Positions 33,285 through 37,804 of a stretch of 37,804 bases of DNA are shown piece by piece. A program made the translations under genes and the position numbers. Origin of the DNA: Chromatiales bacterium (GTDB taxonomy: Bacteria; Pseudomonadota; Gammaproteobacteria; Steroidobacterales; Woeseiaceae); contig JAIBDF010000016.1 of NCBI GenBank assembly GCA_024679535.1, positions 1 through 37,804 on the forward strand, written 5' to 3'. Position 1 is the first letter of the stretch; the number at the start of each line of letters is the position of its first letter. The notes under the pieces were generated by a model that made no database searches, was not told where the DNA came from, and saw nothing but the letters and a program-made list of their open reading frames with translations.

Positions 33285-33884
33285 TCACCCACTCTCCTTG
33301 TGCTTCGACGATGCCGTGTGGAGAGGGCTGGTTCCGGCTAACCTGTCGCGCCACCAACGATGCAGCGCGTCTGCTTCGCACGGCACCTCCGCGATCTCAC
33401 CCCCGGTCACCTCGCGCCAAGATGCCAGAGCCGGCTCGGGCACCAGTACCAGGATCGGCAGGCCGTCTGCGATGACCGCTAAAATTTCATCCGCAAGCCC
33501 AGCGCCGCTTTGTTCCTGCTCGCCGAATTTCTCGGCGATGACGAGGTCCGGCCGGTTGATGAGTGCGCGCCGCAGCGGCGCACCAGCGTTCGCGAGTGCG
33601 GCCGTGTCGAGCGTGCATTCTTTGCCGTCCAGCCACATGCGACTGGGCTGATTAATCATGATGTGGTCGCCGGTGGCGAGGTCGACGCTGTCGATGTGTG
33701 TGCGGCGGCCCTGCTCGTCGAAAAAAGCTACCTGCACCATGCCGCCGAGGCGGCAGCCGCTGTCCGCCAGTTCCCGGGCGAAGTCGGCCAGCGCGCTACG
33801 GTCGTGCTCGTCGTGTCGAAAGACGACTGCGGCGGCTTGAATTTCAGATTCGGTGCTCACGATAAGGTGCGTTGTTCGAATCAC
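33285..33884 (-). CDS. DUF2478 domain protein
   Basis: A 199-residue cytoplasmic protein that I match to DUF2478 (IQAAAVVFRHDEHDRSALAD, GCRLGGMVQVAF, LDGKECTLDTAALANAGAPL, PDLVIAEKFGEQEQSGAGL, GLPILVLVPEPALASWREVTGG). Members of this family are often encoded beside molybdate or tungstate transport genes and look like a divergent NTPase fold, but the canonical P-loop is not present. The function is unknown; a role in metal or cofactor handling is suggested by its neighbours. The start is GTG 33884 or a later GTG at 33860, and no good ribosome site distinguishes them. It is the last gene of the metabolic region before the tRNA-Phe fragment, 39 bases away. Confidence 0.75.
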   Translation of the reverse strand: MIRTTHLIVSTESEIQAAAVVFRHDEHDRSALADFARELADSGCRLGGMVQVAFFDEQGRRTHIDSVDLATGDHIMINQPSRMWLDGKECTLDTAALANAGAPLRRALINRPDLVIAEKFGEQEQSGAGLADEILAVIADGLPILVLVPEPALASWREVTGGEIAEVPCEADALHRWWRDRLAGTSPLHTASSKHKESG

Positions 33885-33922
33885 GAGATGGTATCAAGAA
33901 AGCACCTGGGTGATTGAGAATT

Positions 33923-33967
33923 TGGTGGCCAGGGGCGGAATCGAACCACCGACACGCGGATTTTCAG
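33923..33967 (-). repeat. tRNA-Phe 3' half fragment, copy 1 (attachment-site-like)
   Basis: Read on the minus strand, the 45 bases begin at the anticodon loop (CTGAAAA, anticodon GAA) and continue through the variable loop, T arm (GGTTCGATTCC) and acceptor strand to CCA. The 5' half that should precede it is absent; the bases before the loop do not pair with TCCGC. It is identical to 37533-37577. The region 33885-34245 otherwise holds only the conserved 80-bp segment and a terminator. Confidence 0.85.
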
Positions 33968-34004
33968 AAATCTAAGTGGTTGATATGACGCATATTTATC
34001 AACC

Positions 34005-34084
34005 AGTTACCGGAGCGTTCGTTGCTTGATTTGCATCACTGTGCATAACGATGCACAGCTGTTCTACGGAAATTTCACGCACTG
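34005..34084. repeat. Element-end segment, copy 1
   Basis: The 80 bases beginning AGTTACCGG lie exactly 82 bases after the start of the tRNA fragment and align without gaps to 37615-37694, about three quarters identical by hand count. The segment contains TGTGCAT-aacg-ATGCACA (34040-34057), a perfect 7-bp dyad. No coding frame is supported here. It may be the conserved end of an element, bearing recombinase-binding sites. Confidence 0.6.
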
Positions 34085-34194
34085 ATTCGCAAGACTCTGC
34101 AACCAGGTTTTCAGTCTTGCATCCCGCGGAGACGAAGGACGTGACTGGCGTCACCCTGACGACTCTTGCCGGGTACGCATTAACTCGCGACCAA

Positions 34195-34222
34195 AAGGCC
34201 GCTCCCTTTCGGGAGCGGCCTT
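34195..34222 (-). terminator. Rho-independent terminator of the PKD-protein gene
   Basis: A 12-bp perfect stem (AAGGCCGCTCCC / GGGAGCGGCCTT) closes on a 4-base loop and, in the leftward direction, runs into TTTTGG. It lies 24 bases after the stop of the leftward PKD-domain gene. Confidence 0.88.
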
Positions 34223-34245
34223 GTCTACAGTCAATCAGACCTTGA

Positions 34246-36381
34246 TCAGAAATTGACGGTCGACGTATTGGAACACGTCGTCATACTGCCAGCCTCGCAC
34301 ACCTGGTAAACGTAGGTGTTACCGCCACGTGTACCAATATTGTCCGTATACGCGCCATTGTTGGGCGTCGTGGTGATTTCGTTGCCATCACGATAGATGT
34401 CGACGTTGCTGCCAGTCGCACCGTTCCAGGTAAGATCAACGCTTTGCCGCCCACGCACCTTATAACCATTGGTCGACAACGTGATGTCACCTGGCGGCAC
34501 CGGCGTCGAGACTGTGACGGTATCCGAGAAGCCGTCGGATGCACCTTCGTTGTCCGTCACCGTTAGCGTCACGGTGTAAGTACCGTCAGCGGCATAGGTG
34601 TTGCTCGGATTTTGCGCGGTCGAGCTCTGACCGTCACCAAAAGTCCAGCTCCAGCTGGACACCGGGCCATCGCTATCGGTGCTGGTATCGGTGAAATCGC
34701 AGCTGCGGTCGGTGCAGGACGACGTAAATCCGGCGGTGGGTGGGTTGTTGCCACCAGTACCGCCGCCGCTACCAACGGTGAAGCTACAGACAAAGGTCGA
34801 CCATTGGAACTGGCCGGTGTTCACGAACACCTCGTTGGTGTGCCAGAAGCTGTCGTCGATTGGGTCGATGGAGGTCGCCGAGTAGTCGCCGGAACGACCC
34901 GTATCCTGTTGCACGCCGGAGCCAGGAGCGCATACATCCTCCGCGGAATCCAGGCTGCCGCTCCCGCTGGCCGAGGCCGATTGGCCCGCCACAGCAGTTG
35001 ACACAAAGGTATTGCTGCTGCCCAGCAGGTAACCGATACCGATGTCGCCAGCCGCGTTCATGGCGGCGCTCGGCATCCAGCGGTTCTCGCCGTCGTTGGG
35101 GCCGAAGGTTCCTTCCTGGTAAAGCGACCAGCCGTCAACCGTTGTTTCTCGCAGTTCGTACCAGCGGATGCCGGCGCGGCCGCCGCCAACGTCAACGGTG
35201 TGAGACGCCAGCATGGTTCGATAAGTGCCAAAATCCCGGATCTGCAGCCGATGCATCAGGCGGTCGGCAATCGCTTCGAGGGCCGGACCGCCGCCTGGCT
35301 GCGGGATACACGCCTCGCGCGACGCCGAGCAGAGGTCGCTGTCATAGGGCGTAATCGGGATGGATGCAACTTGGCTGACCGATGCGTTCTCAGTCGACCA
35401 GTCGACGTCTATCTCCCAGATGTCGAAGGCATCGGCTGTGGACATGGCGGTCGCAAACAGCGCCGGAGCGCTGCCGGTACTGTCGAGGTCGCCGGCGACG
35501 AAGCCGAACTCGTTACTGCCAACGTTGAAGCCCAGCAGCGATGCCGGTTGTCCCGCGTACATCGCGGCCTTGTCCATAACGCCAAGGAAGGTGCCGGCAA
35601 ACGTGAAACGCGGTCCGCGCTTTCGGAACAGATTGGCGATCATCGTGACCGAGCCGCTTACAAGCCCGTGTTTTGGATAATCGTTCAGGCCGAAGCCGTC
35701 GAAAGAGAACTCGTAACGGTTATAGCCACCGGTGGGATCGCCGGTCTGTGAGATAGCCACGCATTGTGAAAACGTACTCAGGTTGTCCGGAAACGCGAAT
35801 TGACTAACCAGCCAGCGATCTTCCACTTCGTCGTACAGCACGACTGGGTCGCCCTGGTTGTTCGGTCCGCAGTTGCCGCCGATACCGCCCCAGATTGCGT
35901 TACTCGGAAAGGGTCCTCCGTTTTGCACGATGTTGCCCTGCTTGTCGTAAATCGTCGTCAGCAGATTGATCATCTGCACGAAATGGTTAGGGCCCACTTC
36001 GCCATCGGTGTCGGGCGGCGCGATCAGGAAGCCGAGTATGCTGCCATTGTCGTTATTCGACGCCCCGGGAAAGCCGGCGCCCATGGCGGTCGTGCCGCTA
36101 CCCTGAACTTCCTGCAAGACGGCGTCCGGTACGGATGGTTCTGCGCCGCTTTGTCGAGGCCTGCCTTCACCGCGGAAGTTGGGCACCTCCCTCGGGCCGG
36201 CACGATCGGGTATGCGAGTACGCGCCTGCGCCCCGGCAACCGCAAGCGAGGCCAGCGGTTTGTTGACGGCACGCGCTTCGATGCGTTCGAGCGCCTTATC
36301 GGATTGCGCTGCGGCCGGCTGTGATAACAACAGCAAGCCGCACACTAGTGCTGCTACCAAGACAAAAATTCGTTGTGGCAT
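34246..36381 (-). CDS. Secreted PKD-domain protein
   Basis: A 711-residue exported protein. ATG 36381 has GAGGAG upstream and starts a clear signal peptide (RIFVLVAALVCGLLLLSQPAAA). The main body (about 60-540) is beta-rich and repeatedly mentions motifs such as GPNHFVQMINLLTTIYDKQG, VVLYDEVEDRWLVSQFAFP and RWMPSAAMNAAGDIGIGYL, a pattern I associate with uncharacterised large secreted proteins. A PKD domain spans about 545-625 (FTDTSTDSDGPVSSWSWTFG, then TYTVTLTVTDNEG). A fibronectin-III-like module forms the last 86 residues (DLTWNGATGSNVDIYRDG). Such modules are found in surface and extracellular proteins; no catalytic motif is recognised. It lies between the two tRNA-Phe fragments and has its own terminator. 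Confidence 0.85.
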   Translation of the reverse strand: MPQRIFVLVAALVCGLLLLSQPAAAQSDKALERIEARAVNKPLASLAVAGAQARTRIPDRAGPREVPNFRGEGRPRQSGAEPSVPDAVLQEVQGSGTTAMGAGFPGASNNDNGSILGFLIAPPDTDGEVGPNHFVQMINLLTTIYDKQGNIVQNGGPFPSNAIWGGIGGNCGPNNQGDPVVLYDEVEDRWLVSQFAFPDNLSTFSQCVAISQTGDPTGGYNRYEFSFDGFGLNDYPKHGLVSGSVTMIANLFRKRGPRFTFAGTFLGVMDKAAMYAGQPASLLGFNVGSNEFGFVAGDLDSTGSAPALFATAMSTADAFDIWEIDVDWSTENASVSQVASIPITPYDSDLCSASREACIPQPGGGPALEAIADRLMHRLQIRDFGTYRTMLASHTVDVGGGRAGIRWYELRETTVDGWSLYQEGTFGPNDGENRWMPSAAMNAAGDIGIGYLLGSSNTFVSTAVAGQSASASGSGSLDSAEDVCAPGSGVQQDTGRSGDYSATSIDPIDDSFWHTNEVFVNTGQFQWSTFVCSFTVGSGGGTGGNNPPTAGFTSSCTDRSCDFTDTSTDSDGPVSSWSWTFGDGQSSTAQNPSNTYAADGTYTVTLTVTDNEGASDGFSDTVTVSTPVPPGDITLSTNGYKVRGRQSVDLTWNGATGSNVDIYRDGNEITTTPNNGAYTDNIGTRGGNTYVYQVCEAGSMTTCSNTSTVNF

Positions 36382-36509
36382 TCGTGAACTCCTCAAGATA
36401 CGTACCCCAAGTATGGCAGTCATGCTAGCCTTTGCCGCCAGAGCAGACAAGCAAGCTCACGAGGCCGTTGAATGCCGTGGCCTGAACATTGAACATAAAC
36501 CGGAAAACC

Positions 36510-37418
36510 ATGCAGATACGATTTCTACTCACGATCTTAGTCCTCGCGACATCGTTGCCGATCAGCGTCGCCGCCGCATCTGACGCGTCAGCCTTATCCG
36601 CGAGCATCGAGGCAGAATTGGAAGCTGCAGCAACGTCCTTCCGCCTTGATGTCGACTGTACCGACGCGGATGCGCCGCGCTCACTGAAGGTATTCAAAGG
36701 AACCGTCGCCATATGGAATCGCGATCGACAGGTCCTGCTCAGCCAGGCGGACAGCGCCGAGTTGCTCAGGATGCTGCTGGACGCGGATTTTGCATCTTTC
36801 GACGCCCGCTATGGCGGTCGCCAGAAATCGGACAAGGAGGAGGCGCCCTTACGCGTTTCCTGTCGCATTCACCTGCGGCTGCGCGACATCGAGAGATCTT
36901 CTGTGCAATTGCTCGACGGCGAGCAGTCGGATGCACTTGTCGGTCTGGCCGGAGAATTGTTGGATCACGTAGAGAAACACGCGGACGACGGCATCACGGT
37001 TAGCAGTCTGCAGGACGGCCTGGTCAAGCTGGCCAACGAGGTGCTTGCGCCCGAAGTACTCAGCCTGCGTTTGTTGTGGCTGCCCGCCGATGGCGAGGAT
37101 CGAAGCGGATATATCTTTCGGGTCGAGGGGGGTGACGTATCGCGGCAGAGTTATGTCCCGGGCGAGTCTATTGGAATGGAAGAAAAGAAGCGCCTGAAGA
37201 GCTGCGAAGCTGGCAAACTTATACGCGTTCTTAACGAGACACGGATTTGGGACATGCCGACGAACGTGCGGCAAGCCGGAAGCACTGAACTTGACGTAAG
37301 TGTGCTCGGGCATCGCAAGTCAGTAATTGGGCGCTCGAGTTTCAGGGCTACCGATGACGAGGCTCGGACCGCCTTTGCAGCCCTATTAGAAGGACTCGAC
37401 GCACTGCCCTGCCAATGA
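36510..37418 (+). CDS. Secreted protein of unknown function
   Basis: A 302-residue protein with a signal peptide (MQIRFLLTILVLATSLPISVAAA, split here as residues about 1-23) and no transmembrane segment afterwards. I do not recognise the family. The mature part has four notable cysteines (VDCTDADA, VSCRIHLR, KSCEAGK, ALPCQ at the very end), which could form two disulfides, and two regions of similar plan (RLDVDCTDADAPRSLKVFKG and LRLLWLPADGEDRSGYIFRV), so an internal duplication is possible. ATG 36510 is chosen over a TTG at 36489. It is divergent from the PKD-protein gene with 128 bases between them, so the two may share a control region. Confidence 0.65.
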   Translation: MQIRFLLTILVLATSLPISVAAASDASALSASIEAELEAAATSFRLDVDCTDADAPRSLKVFKGTVAIWNRDRQVLLSQADSAELLRMLLDADFASFDARYGGRQKSDKEEAPLRVSCRIHLRLRDIERSSVQLLDGEQSDALVGLAGELLDHVEKHADDGITVSSLQDGLVKLANEVLAPEVLSLRLLWLPADGEDRSGYIFRVEGGDVSRQSYVPGESIGMEEKKRLKSCEAGKLIRVLNETRIWDMPTNVRQAGSTELDVSVLGHRKSVIGRSSFRATDDEARTAFAALLEGLDALPCQ

Positions 37419-37532
37419 AAGGCCTTCGGCGAGACTGTCCGATGATGGACGCACGAATTTTCAGAACGGTATGTGCTGGCGCTGCTCAGCGTGGATCCGC
37501 CCCGAAGCGTCCACACCGACCCGGTCAGGTTA

Positions 37533-37577
37533 TGGTGGCCAGGGGCGGAATCGAACCACCGACACGCGGATTTTCAG
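37533..37577 (-). repeat. tRNA-Phe 3' half fragment, copy 2 (attachment-site-like)
   Basis: This is identical over 45 bases to 33923-33967 and in the same orientation. The upstream half of the tRNA is again missing. The preceding bases (TCGCGA on the minus strand) pair only partly with the anticodon stem, so it is not a functional tRNA gene. Coding frames through this sequence giving GGIEPPTRGF are artefacts. Confidence 0.85.
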
Positions 37578-37614
37578 TCGCGAGTTGGTTCGCCTGAGGT
37601 TTTATATTTCAATG

Positions 37615-37694
37615 AGTTACCGGGGCGTCCGTTGCTCAATCTGCAGTACAAAGCACAGCGATGCACAGCTAGTTCACGCAAAACTCACGCACGG
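37615..37694. repeat. Element-end segment, copy 2
   Basis: This segment aligns without gaps to 34005-34084 and lies at the identical 82-base distance from its tRNA fragment. The shared core includes GATGCACAGCT and TCACGCAC. It suggests that a second, related element begins here and extends beyond the right edge. Apart from this segment and the tRNA fragment, 37419-37759 shows nothing recognisable. Confidence 0.55.
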
Positions 37695-37759
37695 TATTCC
37701 GAGTGAAAAACACGCGCAAGGATCCTGTTTAGCACATGAATTGAGGTACGATTATCTCC

Positions 37760-37804
37760 ATGATCAATAGTGAACCTGTGCCAACCACAACGACAAGTCT
37801 TCGC
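37760..37804 (+). CDS. Start of a possible reading frame, cut by window end
   Basis: An ATG at 37760 opens a frame of 15 codons (MINSEPVPTTTTSLR) that reaches the window edge without a stop. It lies 183 bases after the second tRNA-Phe fragment, where the integrase gene of a tRNA-targeted element is often found. There is no clear ribosome site, and too little sequence to assign a family. Confidence 0.25.
   Translation, partial: MINSEPVPTTTTSLR

Larger units (their letters stand above)
33923..37577. mobile_element. Probable remnant of a tRNA-Phe-targeted integrated element
   Basis: The segment is bounded by two identical 45-bp copies of the 3' half of a tRNA-Phe gene in the same orientation. 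No integrase or transposase is seen between them; the cargo is a PKD-domain secreted protein and a secreted protein of unknown function. The intact tRNA-Phe would be expected further right, outside the window. The boundaries are inferred from the repeats only. Confidence 0.5.

Noticed and set aside
33923-33967. Functional tRNA-Phe gene
   Set aside because: Only the 3' half is present; the D arm, acceptor 5' strand and 5' side of the anticodon stem are missing. The same applies to 37533-37577.
37415-37770. Open frames giving GGIEPPTRGF-type peptides over the second tRNA-Phe fragment
   Set aside because: This peptide is a well-known artefact of translating the minus strand of tRNA genes; the DNA is a tRNA 3' half.
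1-37804. CRISPR array or insertion sequence
   Set aside because: No regularly spaced short repeats and no transposase motifs were seen on either strand.

Overview
The window looks like chromosomal DNA of a gammaproteobacterium, possibly of the Woeseiaceae or a related marine or sediment lineage. This is an inference from several features: high GC, dense overlapping operons, a TolB/TPR receptor-like protein of a type common in that group, numerous Tat-exported redox proteins, and a tRNA-Phe 3' sequence ending in an acceptor strand that implies a GGCCAGG start. No taxonomic marker gene is present. The central 28 kb is one continuous locus for formate oxidation and for making the molybdopterin (probably tungsten) cofactor it needs.

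Layout. (1) 1-4690: the N-terminal part of a leftward TolB/TPR membrane protein, a leftward lipoprotein with a C-terminal-type beta-propeller, and a stretch of decayed genes (MipA-like start, histidine kinase ATPase domain, TolB-like fragment). (2) 4691-10322: a leftward cofactor operon, mobA-moeA-moaB-(Asp-box propeller)-yqeC-moaD-moaA; the last four genes overlap. (3) 10465-12363: regulators. A receiver-like/Fis-HTH protein coupled to a DUF6494 protein faces a leftward excisionase-type HTH fused to a periplasmic-binding-like domain. (4) 12550-22058: a rightward operon for a membrane-bound, Tat-exported formate dehydrogenase: DUF3305, DUF3306, a multi-cluster Fe-S protein, TorD-like chaperone, FdhX-like Tat peptide, catalytic FdhA (cysteine type), FdhB, a 43-residue lipoprotein missed by length cut-offs, cytochrome b subunit FdhC and an ankyrin lipoprotein. 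(5) 22066-27477: an atypical Rieske protein facing left, the tungstate importer tupB-tupC-tupA followed by an outer-membrane barrel in the same transcription unit, then Cu/Zn superoxide dismutase. (6) 27491-33884: a leftward soluble NAD-linked formate dehydrogenase (FdsA with a fused FdsG-FdsB), a rightward MoeB/ThiF-type adenylyltransferase, and a leftward DUF2478 protein.

(7) 33885-37804 is accessory DNA. Two identical 45-bp copies of the 3' half of tRNA-Phe, in the same orientation and about 3.6 kb apart, are each followed at the same distance by a diverged but alignable 80-bp segment. This is what stacked insertions at one tRNA gene would leave. The segment between them carries a secreted PKD-domain protein and a secreted protein of unknown function; a new reading frame begins at the right edge.

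How it fits together: tungstate would cross the outer membrane through the barrel and the inner membrane through TupABC. It would then be inserted into molybdopterin made by the Moa/Moe/Mob proteins, with MoaD activated by MoeB, and delivered to two formate dehydrogenases. One feeds electrons to the quinone pool from the periplasm, the other makes NADH in the cytoplasm. Candidates for undescribed parts are the Asp-box propeller and YqeC in the cofactor operon, the HTH-PBP regulator, the 43-residue lipoprotein, the Rieske-like protein lacking its second histidine, and the tup-linked barrel.
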